From Tidjanibacter sp. (GTDB lineage: Bacteria > Bacteroidota > Bacteroidia > Bacteroidales > Rikenellaceae): 32,571 nt of DNA. A program made the translations under genes and the position numbers. The stretch lies in the NCBI GenBank assembly GCA_017466345.1, contig JAFTUI010000008.1, forward strand, positions 1 through 32,571. Reading direction: 5' to 3'. Positions 5,651 through 14,358 of this stretch are shown here, piece by piece. The notes under the pieces were generated by a model, which was not told the DNA's origin, did no database searches, and worked only from the letters and a program-made list of their open reading frames with translations. Within the stretch, counting starts at the first letter, position 1; each line of letters begins with the position of its first letter.

Positions 5651-8470
5651 TTACTGGGCATCCATAATAAGACGCAACTGATTACCATCTGCGAGAATCG
5701 AGGAAGCCATAGCCTTAACATCCTCCGAGGTGAGGTTCTGGATAATCTCCTCGTAGCCGGTGGTGTAGTCCACGCCATAGATCTCGCGGCTGGTCATCCA
5801 GCCCATCCAACTACCGTTCTGTTTGAGGGCATCGGCACGCTCTTTGAGCATATACTCTTTGATTTTGCCGAGTTCCTCCTCAGTAGCGCCTTCGGTAGCA
5901 AGCTTCTCAATCTCTGGGATGAGTGCGCCACGAGCCTGGTCGGCGAGGTCGCGCTGGGTGTCAAAACCAATGATAAGGAGGTAGTCGGGCTCGGAAGGCA
6001 TACCGCTCAACTGACCCGAGCAAGACACACCATAGGTTGCGCCCATCTCCTCGCGGATGCTCTTGGTGTAGCGAATGTCGAGCAACTGGTCGAGCACCGA
6101 AAGGGTGAGTTTATTCTTCAAATTAACCTCCATATCGCCACTCAGAACGTAGTAGATGCTTGTTTTGGGCATCTCCATAGCCATTTCGAAGCGATGCTCT
6201 CTGTCGCCCACCTGGTAGCCGATAGCGTTCTCAGGATTGTAGGCGAGAGTCTCTTTGGTTTTGGGCAGTGAACCGAGATATTTCTCTACGAGGGGTTTGA
6301 GTTCCTCCTCCGAGATATTACCCACAAAGAAGAAGGTCATATCATCGGGGTTCGAGAAGAGAGTTTTGTATACCCTCTGATACTGCTCAAACGAGAGAGC
6401 CTCCATATCGGCAGCGCTCCAAGCCTTCACACGGTTGGGCTTGTCGTATAGGTTAGCGAAGAGTTCGCGTTGGAGTGCGTAGTTGGGATCGGACTCAATG
6501 TTGGCATAAGCCTGTACGAGTTGCTCTTTCACGAGATTGAAAGCGTCCTCATCGTAACGGGGCGCGGTGCCATAGAGATATACGAGTTGCAGGAGAGTCT
6601 CCACATCTTTGGGCGAGCAGCTGCCGCTCAGACCGTGAGTAGAGGTCGACACGAAGGGGCTTACATTCACAGCCTTGCCTGCGAGTTGTTTCTGCAAGTC
6701 GGTAATTGAGAACTCGCCCACGCCCTGATAGGAGAGGAACGAGGTGAGCTGACCTGCCATAGCCATATCCTCGTCTGCGATAACCGAGTTACCACCGAAG
6801 GCGATAGCGTTCATCATCAGACCATCGGCATTGTAGTCGGTGGGTTTAACGATTACCTTAACGCCATTTTTCAGAGTCCAAGCGGTGTGACCGAAAGCAT
6901 CGGTAGAGGTGGTTTTAACCTTCGAGCCTTTCAGGCGGGTTTTTGCGGGGATAAGGGGTTTCTTAACGCCCGAATCTGCATAGGGTTGCAGTTCGGCAGC
7001 ATTCACAGCAGCCATCAAAGCCTCAACCTCCTCGGCTGTGGGCACTACCAAGCCCTCTTTTTCGGGTTGGCTGATGAGCACAACGTGGTTGGTGGGGAGG
7101 AAGCGCTCCTGCTGAGCCACAGCATTTACGGTATTGAGATCCATACCTGCGATGAGCATACTGTCAATCTGCCACTCCTCCTCGGCACCGTAGATGGGGG
7201 TACCGCTCTTGAAGTTGCTGGTGTAGCGACCTACGAACTCACCGTGACGGCGGTCGTTGCGGCGGTCGTAAGCCTGCTGGTTGCGGCGCAAGATGTTGGT
7301 CTGCGCACGCTCAAACTCCGAAGGAGTGAAACCGAAGCGGCGCACCTTCTCGAACTCTGCATAGATAGCCTCGAAAGCCCTCAGAGCCTCGCCCTCGCGA
7401 GGTTGAGCGTAGAGTTCGATGATGTCCATCGAGCGGGTGACGCTGCCACCATAGTAGCCTGCGCCAATGAAGGGAGCACCGGGCTGCTGAGCCATATCCG
7501 ACAGACGCTCATTGACGATGGTTGCGATGAACGAATCGACAATCGAGTAGAGTTCGTATGCGAGGGTGTTGTTGAGTTCTACGGGCCAAGCCTCGCGGCG
7601 AGCGATGAGCTCAACACTGCTCTCGGTAAGTTCGGGATCGGTAAAGATACCGATTGCGGGCTTGTCGTTTGCGGGGATGGGGATATACTCAATAGCCTCA
7701 GGGTTCTCCACTGCGGGGATGTCGCTCATTGTGGCGATAACCTTCTGCTCCATCTCGTCAACATCGAAGTCACCAACCACTACAATACACTGATTGGTGG
7801 TGTTGTACCAACGGTGGTAGAAGTCGCGGAGTTCGTCATAGGTAAAGGTTTTGAGCCTCTCCTCGGTACCGATAATGTTACGCTCGGCATACTTGGTGTT
7901 GCCATAGAGATAGGGTGCGCTCTTCTCGCGGATGCGCCACGAAGCATCGTTGCGGGTGCGCAACTCTTCGATAATCACGCCCCTTTCGTTGTCAATCTCC
8001 TCCTCTTCGAGCGAGATGTAGTATGCCCAATCGTGGAGAATCATCAGCACGTTGTCCACAACCTCAGGGTTGGTGATGGGCACACTCTGCATCATATACT
8101 GAGTCTGCTCCATTGCGGTCCAAGCATTGAGGTTGGCGCCGAACTTCACGCCCACGCTTTCGAGATAGTTGATCATATCCTTACCGGGGAAGTTCTTGGT
8201 GCCGTTGAAGGCCATATGCTCCAAGAAGTGTGCAAGACCAATTTGCAGATCCTCCTCCTGAATAGCACCTACGCGGTCGTAGATGTAGAAGTCTGCCTGA
8301 TTTTCGGGCTTCTCGTTGTGACGGATGTAGTAGGTCAGTCCGTTGGGCAGTACGCCTTTGCGAAGTTCGGGATCCTGTGGCAGGGGTGCAAACATAGGAT
8401 TCTCCTGAGCCAGCACACTTGTCAGCGACAAGACTGCAAAGGCAACTAAGGTAAACAATCTTTTAATCAT
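5651..8470 (-). CDS. M16 family zinc metalloprotease, secreted, two-domain
   Basis: 939 residues. The ATG at 8470 was chosen because it starts a clean signal peptide (MIKRLF, hydrophobic core, ALA-like site near residue 21); the upstream extension is hydrophilic and unlike the family. The inverted zinc motif HFLEH is at 81-85, with E162 in the NERG-VIIEE helix as the third ligand. The size fits the tandem pitrilysin/PqqL-type architecture: an active N-terminal M16 half and a C-terminal half from about 500 lacking HxxEH. The product is probably periplasmic or surface-exposed and degrades peptides of a size that fits its closed chamber. It stands alone, divergent from the 8821 lipoprotein gene, and its stop codon abuts a type B repeat. 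Confidence 0.93.
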   Translation of the reverse strand: MIKRLFTLVAFAVLSLTSVLAQENPMFAPLPQDPELRKGVLPNGLTYYIRHNEKPENQADFYIYDRVGAIQEEDLQIGLAHFLEHMAFNGTKNFPGKDMINYLESVGVKFGANLNAWTAMEQTQYMMQSVPITNPEVVDNVLMILHDWAYYISLEEEEIDNERGVIIEELRTRNDASWRIREKSAPYLYGNTKYAERNIIGTEERLKTFTYDELRDFYHRWYNTTNQCIVVVGDFDVDEMEQKVIATMSDIPAVENPEAIEYIPIPANDKPAIGIFTDPELTESSVELIARREAWPVELNNTLAYELYSIVDSFIATIVNERLSDMAQQPGAPFIGAGYYGGSVTRSMDIIELYAQPREGEALRAFEAIYAEFEKVRRFGFTPSEFERAQTNILRRNQQAYDRRNDRRHGEFVGRYTSNFKSGTPIYGAEEEWQIDSMLIAGMDLNTVNAVAQQERFLPTNHVVLISQPEKEGLVVPTAEEVEALMAAVNAAELQPYADSGVKKPLIPAKTRLKGSKVKTTSTDAFGHTAWTLKNGVKVIVKPTDYNADGLMMNAIAFGGNSVIADEDMAMAGQLTSFLSYQGVGEFSITDLQKQLAGKAVNVSPFVSTSTHGLSGSCSPKDVETLLQLVYLYGTAPRYDEDAFNLVKEQLVQAYANIESDPNYALQRELFANLYDKPNRVKAWSAADMEALSFEQYQRVYKTLFSNPDDMTFFFVGNISEEELKPLVEKYLGSLPKTKETLAYNPENAIGYQVGDREHRFEMAMEMPKTSIYYVLSGDMEVNLKNKLTLSVLDQLLDIRYTKSIREEMGATYGVSCSGQLSGMPSEPDYLLIIGFDTQRDLADQARGALIPEIEKLATEGATEEELGKIKEYMLKERADALKQNGSWMGWMTSREIYGVDYTTGYEEIIQNLTSEDVKAMASSILADGNQLRLIMDAQ

Positions 8471-8820
8471 AATTTGTTGTGTGTTTGTTATTTGGTTATA
8501 GTTTATCTCTTTCTTTTGGGGGCTTTTGCTCTCGGTGTGCCGACACTTTTGCTCGTCACACCACACACTCACACGCGCGCATACGCGCCCAAATTCTTTG
8601 CAATATAACGATATTTTCGGGAAAAATTACATACAGAACAAAAAAAATTCCCCAATCGCCAAAAAATAGACACCTCTTATTAGGACATATTCGGCGTGAG
8701 CAAATCACAAATACAAGACTGATTATAAGCAAAACCACTAGCGTTCATATTGCAATTTGTAGCAGATATGCATATATTTGCATCCGATTAATATGCTAAT
8801 ATCACAAAGATTGAGTATAT
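8471..8820. other. Divergent intergenic region, AT-rich
   Basis: About 350 nt between the protease gene and a lipoprotein gene. It is markedly AT-richer than its surroundings and carries short CACACA/GCGCGC stretches near 8558-8588. On the plus strand it ends with a clear promoter (8750-8780). I see no confident minus-strand promoter, RNA gene or repeat copy here. Confidence 0.6.
8750..8780 (+). promoter_or_regulatory. Promoter of the AT-rich lipoprotein gene
   Basis: -7 TATATTTG at 8773-8780, with TTG (8750-8752) 20 nt upstream as -33. The predicted start is near 8786, leaving a leader of about 35 nt before the ATG at 8821. Confidence 0.7.
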
Positions 8821-9516
8821 ATGAAGAAATTAATCGCACTATTCGGTATATTGTGCATACTTGTTGGCTGTGGAGATTTTGTGGAGGATGAGAGTATAAA
8901 CACTCCCACAATCAACGGGTTTGTGCCTGGCGGAGAGCAAAACTTGTTGCCATATCCCATAGGATTGGACCATACGGTCGTAAACGAAAAGGGTGAGAAT
9001 GTTTGGCAGTATTTCTATGACCACGATGCAACAAGTGAGGAAGACTTCCAATACTTGGTTAACATATCAATGTATTGCAATGCTGACGAAGACTTTGATT
9101 TTTTGAATAATCCAACTGTTTTTGGCGGTAACTGGGGTATAATCAAGGAAGAAGACAACAATACAGAGATTGTTGTGGGAGACTACATAAAGCCTATACC
9201 GTCTTACACTACGCCCTATTTCTGGGCTATGTATTATTGCGTATTTTCGAGAGGTTCCCACCCCGAGTATTACCATAAACAGGGGTATCGCTATGAAATG
9301 CACTTTCCACTGTTGTTTCCAACCGCGGGTAAATATGTTTTGCAGCTAAATTTCGCACAACCCGTAGAGTTAGACAAACCCGACCACCCAGAAGTACATT
9401 ACGCCTACCGCACAGATTGGTTTACAATCAAGATTAACGAAGACAATCACGATGACGGATTGCCAATGTGCGGAGGGAAAGTAACTATTGCTAAGGGGTA
9501 TAATGCGAGTATGTAG
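8821..9516 (+). CDS. Lipoprotein of unknown function, AT-rich
   Basis: 231 residues. The first 17 residues form a lipoprotein signal peptide with lipobox LVGC (C17). The mature part is acidic and rich in aromatic residues (YDHD, YFWAMYYC, HPEYYH), and looks like a compact beta-rich domain; the FPTAGKYVLQLNF stretch resembles a gliding- or carbohydrate-binding-type strand but I do not recognise the family. Base composition and codon use are AT-richer than in neighbouring genes (many AAT, ATA, TAT codons), so recent acquisition is possible. A clear promoter and a terminator that begins inside the last codons make it a single-gene unit. Confidence 0.8.
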   Translation: MKKLIALFGILCILVGCGDFVEDESINTPTINGFVPGGEQNLLPYPIGLDHTVVNEKGENVWQYFYDHDATSEEDFQYLVNISMYCNADEDFDFLNNPTVFGGNWGIIKEEDNNTEIVVGDYIKPIPSYTTPYFWAMYYCVFSRGSHPEYYHKQGYRYEMHFPLLFPTAGKYVLQLNFAQPVELDKPDHPEVHYAYRTDWFTIKINEDNHDDGLPMCGGKVTIAKGYNASM

Positions 9517-9542
9517 GGCAAACGTGTCCTACATACTTTTTT
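9510..9542 (+). terminator. Terminator overlapping the lipoprotein stop codon
   Basis: Stem TATGTAGG (9510-9517) pairs with CCTACATA (9528-9535), followed by CTTTTTT. The TAG stop codon lies within the 5' arm of the stem, so ribosomes reaching the stop could interfere with folding. It faces the end of the next minus-strand gene. Confidence 0.85.
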
Positions 9543-9543
9543 A

Positions 9544-10344
9544 TCACCTCTGCAAGTAGGGTATGGAAAATGGTTTATTGTTCGCCTTGGGTTGCAGGGG
9601 GCGCACCAAGAACTTCTCTCCCACCCCCTGGGAGGAGAGTTGGGTGTTCAGTTCCGAGAGTTTGTTATTCAGAAGGTGGCTAAGGCGTTTTTCATCTTCG
9701 AGTTGCTCCCTAAGGCGTGCCACCTTAACCTCCGACTGCGAGATGTTGGCATAGATCTTCAAAAACTCCTTTTTGTGTTCTCCCGCAAGGGATGCCAAAG
9801 TCAGTCCTTCGGGATGGAGCACAAACATTGTGTAGAGCGCAGCACTCCACGGGCGCAGTTTGAGGCTTTTGCCCTCTATCCTCACCTTGCCCTTTTTGTC
9901 TGCCACCACAACCCCTGCCAAGTAGCCACAGCTACGCTCAAAGCAGAGCCTACCCTCAGACTCCAAGCGCACCCTAAGGTAGAGGTCGTTTTTGACACTC
10001 TTTGTGCCCCACTGCAATTGGTGGGCAGCGGGGAGCGTTCCGCACAGCAGACCGCCATAGACCTCCTTGTCGAAGGAGTGCTTGCGGCGACAAGTGATGG
10101 TGCAGCCCTCCCTATCGGCGCAGTGCTCACAGGGGTTCTCCCTACTCCACACCTCGCTGAGCCTTTCGTTACTCATAAAGCCCTCTTGGAGCCACTCAGC
10201 CGCCTGCCTCAACGCCCCAATCAACTCCTCGTTGATGATTTGGAACTTGGCGATATAACCCTCCTCATCGAAGTCGGCATATCGTTCGATTAGTTCGGCA
10301 GTGGGCTCGCTTAGTGCTATGCAGACTCTCTCTCTTTCAGCCAT
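9544..10344 (-). CDS. Conserved-looking protein with a Cys cluster and C-terminal coiled coil
   Basis: 266 residues, third gene of the minus-strand operon, 6 nt after the glycosyltransferase. The N-terminal half is helical. A cluster C-x2-C-x5-C-x3-C at 72, 75, 81 and 85 (CEHCADREGC...C) is suited to a zinc or Fe-S site. The middle (about 95-170) looks beta-rich. Residues of about 190-235 form a predicted coiled coil (SEVKVARLREQLEDEKRLSHLLNNKL). The tail is basic. No signal peptide or membrane segment is seen, so it is probably cytoplasmic. I do not recognise the family. The operon suggests a link to glycan or envelope work, but this is only positional. Confidence 0.72.
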   Translation of the reverse strand: MAERERVCIALSEPTAELIERYADFDEEGYIAKFQIINEELIGALRQAAEWLQEGFMSNERLSEVWSRENPCEHCADREGCTITCRRKHSFDKEVYGGLLCGTLPAAHQLQWGTKSVKNDLYLRVRLESEGRLCFERSCGYLAGVVVADKKGKVRIEGKSLKLRPWSAALYTMFVLHPEGLTLASLAGEHKKEFLKIYANISQSEVKVARLREQLEDEKRLSHLLNNKLSELNTQLSSQGVGEKFLVRPLQPKANNKPFSIPYLQR

Positions 10345-10350
10345 AGTTAT

Positions 10351-11277
10351 TTACAACTCCTTATCAATGTTTGCATCGTTTAGTCCGCGCGAAATTTGCA
10401 GTCGCATCAGCACAATAGACCCCGCCCTACCCCATTGCAGCGTAAGACCATAGAAGAGTGCCAACACCAATGCCGCGCACCACTTGAAGACCTCTGCCAC
10501 AATGCGTCTGCGGAACTCCTTGTGCCCTACTGAGAGGGTGCGGATGCGCTCGCTCTGACCTATGCGGTAGCATACCGCCTTGAAGTACTCCTTCGTCAGG
10601 CGGCTCTCGTCAATGACGTGCAAAATTTCCGCCTGCGGCAGGTAGAAAACATCTTCGCCAGAGGTGTAGTAGCGCATATAGAGCTCCTTTTCCTCGCCAC
10701 CGAGCAGTCGGCTACCCTTGCGTCCAAGGTTGGTATTGAACTTACCGTAATAGTTTATTGCTGTGCGCCTTAGGCACATATTACCGCCACCAAAGTACTT
10801 GCCATCGGGGAAGAGGATAATCTCATCGCCCAAATCGAGCGTACCTGCAATTGGTCGTTCGGTAATCTTCGAGAACCACGAGGGGCGCTTTGTTGGGTAG
10901 TGGGGTGTGATTTTACCTCCCGCAGCCACCGCATAGGGCGAAGTATCGAGGAAGTCGAAATAGGCTCTCAGCAGGTCGGGGCAGGCTATCTCATCGTCAT
11001 CAATGATGGCGATATACTCTCCCTTCGACTCATCAATGCCCCTGTTGCGGGCGAAGGACAAACCCTGCTGTGGCTCATCCACCAATTTGATGTCGATTTC
11101 GGGGTGCGAGGCAATAAACTCCTCCACCACCTCGCGTGTGTTGTCGGTGGAGTTATTATTGACCACCACCGCATCCCACAACTCCCTGTCGAGTGTCTGT
11201 TCGGCAAGGCTTTGGAGCGTGCGAGGCAGTTTCTTGGCACCGTTGTAGGTGGCAATAACGAGCGAAATAGTGTTCAT
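10351..11277 (-). CDS. Family 2 glycosyltransferase (GT-A)
   Basis: 308 residues. The nucleotide-sugar binding start (SLVIATYNGAKKL, 5-17), NNNSTDNT (40-47) and the metal-binding DxD-type motif DDDE (93-96, in AIIDDDEIACP) are the usual GT-A elements. A GGGNMC stretch and a GGEEKELYMR block correspond to the acceptor and catalytic-base region (the EE pair being the likely base). A hydrophobic segment near residues 262-282 (CAALVLALFYGLTL) probably attaches the enzyme to the inner membrane. It probably adds a sugar to a surface glycan or a lipid-linked intermediate; donor and acceptor cannot be read from sequence. Middle gene of the operon, 46 nt after the phosphodiesterase. Confidence 0.9.
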   Translation of the reverse strand: MNTISLVIATYNGAKKLPRTLQSLAEQTLDRELWDAVVVNNNSTDNTREVVEEFIASHPEIDIKLVDEPQQGLSFARNRGIDESKGEYIAIIDDDEIACPDLLRAYFDFLDTSPYAVAAGGKITPHYPTKRPSWFSKITERPIAGTLDLGDEIILFPDGKYFGGGNMCLRRTAINYYGKFNTNLGRKGSRLLGGEEKELYMRYYTSGEDVFYLPQAEILHVIDESRLTKEYFKAVCYRIGQSERIRTLSVGHKEFRRRIVAEVFKWCAALVLALFYGLTLQWGRAGSIVLMRLQISRGLNDANIDKEL

Positions 11278-11323
11278 AGGTTGTGGTTGGTTTTAGGTTG
11301 TATTTAGGTAGGTATCCTATACT

Positions 11324-12583
11324 CTATTTGCTGCGGAACAAGCCCTCTACATCTTCCCACACACAGTCGTTATTCTCGGCAGGCTCAATGCCCAAGATGT
11401 GTGCGATGATGAGGTGGTCGTTCAGGTTCTGGAAGGTCTTCTCGTGCACATAGCCGCTCTTGAAGGCGGGACCACACGCAAAGAATGCCATATGCATATC
11501 GGGATGGAAGGGGTCGTAGCCGTGCGAGGATGCTTTGGGTTTTGGTCTGCCCTTGTCAGCCTCCTTGTTGTACACCACTTTCCAGCCCGTATCGGCAAGC
11601 AACACAATAGGATAGATGCGGTCGGTATAGGTGCCGTAGTGGTACTCCTCGGGCATATCCTCACGCATCCACACTCGGTAGTGTCCCTCCTCTTCGTGTG
11701 CTTTGAGGGTGTTGTAAACCGACTCCAACTTGCCCGCAACGGGCTCGATAGTCAGAGGGTTGGAGTTGTAGTAGTATTTAGCCTCTCCGGGGATGAGGTC
11801 ATAGACGTTGTAGTACTTTTCGGGATTGAGCTCGGTCATTCCGTGGTCGGCAGTGAAGATGAAGTTAATCTTCTCATATACGGGCGACTTACGCACCTCG
11901 CTCATAAAGTATGCCAACACATTGTCGATATCCTCCACAACGGCTTTTGTTTCATCTGAGGTGGGGCTGTAACTATGCTCCACAGCATCGGGTTCATCGA
12001 AATACCACATCGTAAGGTTGGGAATCTCCTCCACATTGGGGTTGCACAGAGCCCCCAAAACGTGGTCGGCAAGTTCGCGGCGTGTGCGCCTGCTATCATA
12101 GATGAGGTATTTGGTGGGGAAATGGTTGTTGATGGGAGCCTCCACACCCACCCAAGTGTAGACGTGTGCTGTGAGTCCCTGTCGCTCCACAGTATTCCAA
12201 ATAGGCTCGCCCTTATAGAAATCGGGGTTTACTCGTGCCTCGTTGTCGCCAATGGAGTATGACAAACCCAAACTCTTATCATAGAAACTATTGTTCACAA
12301 TGCCGTGGTGGTCGGGATGGAGTCCCGTAGCCATTGAGTAGTGATTGGGGAAAGTGTTGCTGGGGAAGCAGGGTGCAACCTTCGAGAAGACACCCACCGA
12401 AGCAATAGAGTCGAGTGTGGGGGTGTCGTAGAGGTCGCAGAGGTCGTGGCGGAAGGCGTCCATAGAGAGTATTACCACATACTTCTCCTCTTGGTCGCTA
12501 CCCCGACCATTGGGATTGCCACCACAAGCGACCAGAAGTGTGGCCACGAGTGCCACCATACCGAGCGAATAGAGTTTTTTCAT
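11324..12583 (-). CDS. NPP-type nucleotide pyrophosphatase/phosphodiesterase lipoprotein
   Basis: 419 residues with lipobox LVAC (C20). This is the alkaline-phosphatase-fold type I phosphodiesterase family. D42 (SMDAF) is a first metal ligand and T77 in FPSNTFPNHYS is the nucleophile. DEPD...EHSYSP (near 192-201), TADHGM (near 246) and SSHGYDP supply the remaining Asp and His ligands for two zinc ions. Such ectoenzymes hydrolyse nucleotide or phosphodiester bonds outside the cell. The mature protein should be anchored to a membrane and face the periplasm or outside. It is the first gene of a three-gene operon with a glycosyltransferase and a Cys-cluster protein. The promoter lies in the divergent region shared with glmM. 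Confidence 0.9.
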   Translation of the reverse strand: MKKLYSLGMVALVATLLVACGGNPNGRGSDQEEKYVVILSMDAFRHDLCDLYDTPTLDSIASVGVFSKVAPCFPSNTFPNHYSMATGLHPDHHGIVNNSFYDKSLGLSYSIGDNEARVNPDFYKGEPIWNTVERQGLTAHVYTWVGVEAPINNHFPTKYLIYDSRRTRRELADHVLGALCNPNVEEIPNLTMWYFDEPDAVEHSYSPTSDETKAVVEDIDNVLAYFMSEVRKSPVYEKINFIFTADHGMTELNPEKYYNVYDLIPGEAKYYYNSNPLTIEPVAGKLESVYNTLKAHEEEGHYRVWMREDMPEEYHYGTYTDRIYPIVLLADTGWKVVYNKEADKGRPKPKASSHGYDPFHPDMHMAFFACGPAFKSGYVHEKTFQNLNDHLIIAHILGIEPAENNDCVWEDVEGLFRSK

Positions 12584-12630
12584 ATCCTACTTTAAGATCA
12601 GTTGATAGTTGTAAAAAAACGTTTGTTCTA

Positions 12631-12638
12631 CAAAAGTA
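12631..12638 (-). promoter_or_regulatory. -7 element of the phosphodiesterase operon
   Basis: The minus strand reads TACTTTTG (12638-12631), a TAnnTTTG match, 48 nt before the start codon at 12583. A second overlapping candidate TAATTTTG lies at 12646-12639. The plus-strand promoter of glmM starts 12 nt away, so the two divergent promoters share sequence. Confidence 0.6.
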
Positions 12639-12650
12639 CAAAATTATTTG

Positions 12651-12658
12651 TATATTTG
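12651..12658 (+). promoter_or_regulatory. -7 element of glmM
   Basis: TATATTTG, a perfect consensus match, 42 nt before the glmM ATG. TTTG at 12622-12625 is a possible -33, but the 25-nt spacing is too long, so the -33 is unclear. Confidence 0.62.
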
Positions 12659-12700
12659 TAGCAACGAAAAGCAGAAAAGCAACAACTATCACTTAACAAT

Positions 12701-14098
12701 ATGACACTTATCAAATCTATTTCTGGTATCAGAGGTACCATTGGTGGTGTGGTTGGCGACAACCTCACCCCTCTCGATGTTGTAAAATTCGTAACCGCCT
12801 ATGTTCGTTTCTTGGGCGAGCAGGCTCCCGACAAACGCTTGAAGGTGGTCGTGGGTAGGGACGCACGCCTTTCGGGCGAGATGGTCGAAAATATAGTCAT
12901 AGGCACCCTTCTTGGTTGCGGTGTAGATGTCATCTCCATAGGATTGTGTACCACCCCAGGTACGGAGTTGGCTGTAACCTCGCGTGGGGCAGACGGTGGT
13001 ATTATCCTCACCGCCTCGCACAACCCCAAGCAGTGGAATGCCCTCAAACTCCTCGCCTCTTCGGGCGAGTTCCTCACTGACGCAGAGGGCAAGAAGGTAC
13101 TCGGCTGGGCTGAGGATACCTCGTGGAGCTATCCAGAGATTGACCGCATAGGTCACATCATCGAGCGCACCTCGTTTGACGAAGAACACATACAGAGCGT
13201 TCTCGCACTCCCCGATGTGGATGTGGAGGCTGTCAAGGCTCGCCGCTTCAAGGTGGTCGTGGATGCTGTCAATTCGGTTGGTGGCACGGTCATCCCCGCA
13301 CTCTTGGAACAGCTTGGCGTAGAGGTTGTTAGGCTCAACTGCGAGCCTACGGGCAACTTCGCGCACAACCCCGAGCCTATCCCCGAGAACCTAACGGAGA
13401 TTTGCAGCGTTGTGGTGCGCGAGAAGGCAGACCTCGGCATTGTCGTAGACCCCGATGTGGACCGCCTTGCGCTCGTGTGCGAGGATGGCGAGATGTTTGG
13501 CGAGGAGTACACCCTTGTGGCTTGTGCCGACTATATCCTCTCGCGTAGGGGTGGCGGCAACACAGTGTCGAACCTCTCCTCGACACGCGCACTGAGGGAG
13601 GTCACCGCACGCTATGGCGGCACCTACGAGGCTTCGGCAGTGGGCGAAGTGAATGTAGTGGCTAAGATGAAGGCTACGGGTGCGGTGATTGGTGGCGAGG
13701 GCAACGGTGGTGTCATCTTCCCCGACCTCCACTATGGCAGGGATGCTCTTGTGGGCGTGGCACTCTTCCTCTCGCTCCTGGCGCAGAAGGGCTGCCGCGT
13801 GAGTGAGCTGAAAGCCACCTACCCCCAATACCACATCTCGAAGAATAAGATACAACTCACCCCCGACATTGACGTTGATAGGGTGCTGGCGATTATGCTC
13901 AACCGCTATACGGACTACAACGTGACCGACATTGACGGTGTGAAGATTGACTTCCCCACCGAGTGGGTTCACTTGCGCAAGAGCAACACCGAGCCTATCA
14001 TCCGCATCTACTCCGAGAGTCGCGATGAGGACTCCGCCGAGCGTTTGGCGAGGGGTATTATGAATGAAATCTCCGAAATCGTCAAAAACCGCATATAA
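12701..14098 (+). CDS. glmM: Phosphoglucosamine mutase (phosphohexomutase family)
   Basis: 465 residues, alpha-D-phosphohexomutase superfamily. The phosphoserine loop is TASHNP with S106 as the phosphorylated serine. The metal loop is DPDVDR (250-255). GEGNGG is the sugar-binding loop, and RKSNTEP near the C terminus binds phosphate. The GEGNGG version and overall length fit the Bacteroidota proteins usually annotated as GlmM, which interconvert glucosamine 6-phosphate and 1-phosphate on the way to UDP-GlcNAc for peptidoglycan and lipopolysaccharide. Action on mannose or glucose phosphates cannot be excluded from the loop alone. It is divergent from the phosphodiesterase operon. The stop codon lies inside the outer arm of a type B repeat. 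Confidence 0.88.
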   Translation: MTLIKSISGIRGTIGGVVGDNLTPLDVVKFVTAYVRFLGEQAPDKRLKVVVGRDARLSGEMVENIVIGTLLGCGVDVISIGLCTTPGTELAVTSRGADGGIILTASHNPKQWNALKLLASSGEFLTDAEGKKVLGWAEDTSWSYPEIDRIGHIIERTSFDEEHIQSVLALPDVDVEAVKARRFKVVVDAVNSVGGTVIPALLEQLGVEVVRLNCEPTGNFAHNPEPIPENLTEICSVVVREKADLGIVVDPDVDRLALVCEDGEMFGEEYTLVACADYILSRRGGGNTVSNLSSTRALREVTARYGGTYEASAVGEVNVVAKMKATGAVIGGEGNGGVIFPDLHYGRDALVGVALFLSLLAQKGCRVSELKATYPQYHISKNKIQLTPDIDVDRVLAIMLNRYTDYNVTDIDGVKIDFPTEWVHLRKSNTEPIIRIYSESRDEDSAERLARGIMNEISEIVKNRI

Positions 14099-14212
14099 CG
14101 AGCATCTGCTGCGTTATACTTCGATAAGCGGAGTGCCTCATTTACCTCTTGTAAACTGCGGACTCCGCTTTCTCGTATGCCTTGCATCTATCTCGTTATC
14201 TGCGGTTTTACT
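14090..14212. repeat. Type B long-hairpin repeat, copy 3 (overlaps the glmM stop codon)
   Basis: Reverse orientation. Middle stem AAGCGGAGT (14126-14134) with ACTCCGCTT (14162-14170); inner stem TTTAC/GTAAA (14141-14145, 14151-14155). The left end, GCATATAACGAG, includes the glmM TAA stop (14096-14098), so the element begins within the last codons. Confidence 0.86.
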
Positions 14213-14247
14213 GCTTGGGGAAGTTCCCCCTCTAAGTTAGTTGTAGG

Positions 14248-14345
14248 AAGCTCATATCTCTCATATCTCTCATATCTCCCATATCTCCCATATCTCTCAT
14301 AACTCCCATAAGCCCATAAGATCTATATGCCCTATAAGTCTTAGC
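14248..14345. repeat. 9-nt-period array, locus 4 (CATATCTCY/CATAAGCCC units)
   Basis: Units CATATCTCT, CATATCTCC, CATAACTCC and CATAAGCCC follow each other with 9-nt spacing between glmM and dapF. The pyrimidine-rich strand is the plus strand. The right end merges into ATAAGTCTTAGCACTCC next to the dapF stop codon. Confidence 0.88.
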
Positions 14346-14358
14346 ACTCCTATTACCC

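Noticed and set aside
6887-8449. Long open frame (520 codons) antisense to the M16 protease
   Set aside because: It lies wholly opposite a clearly conserved metalloprotease with an intact HFLEH motif; the high-GC codon pattern of the real gene keeps the opposite frame open. No family motif is seen in it.
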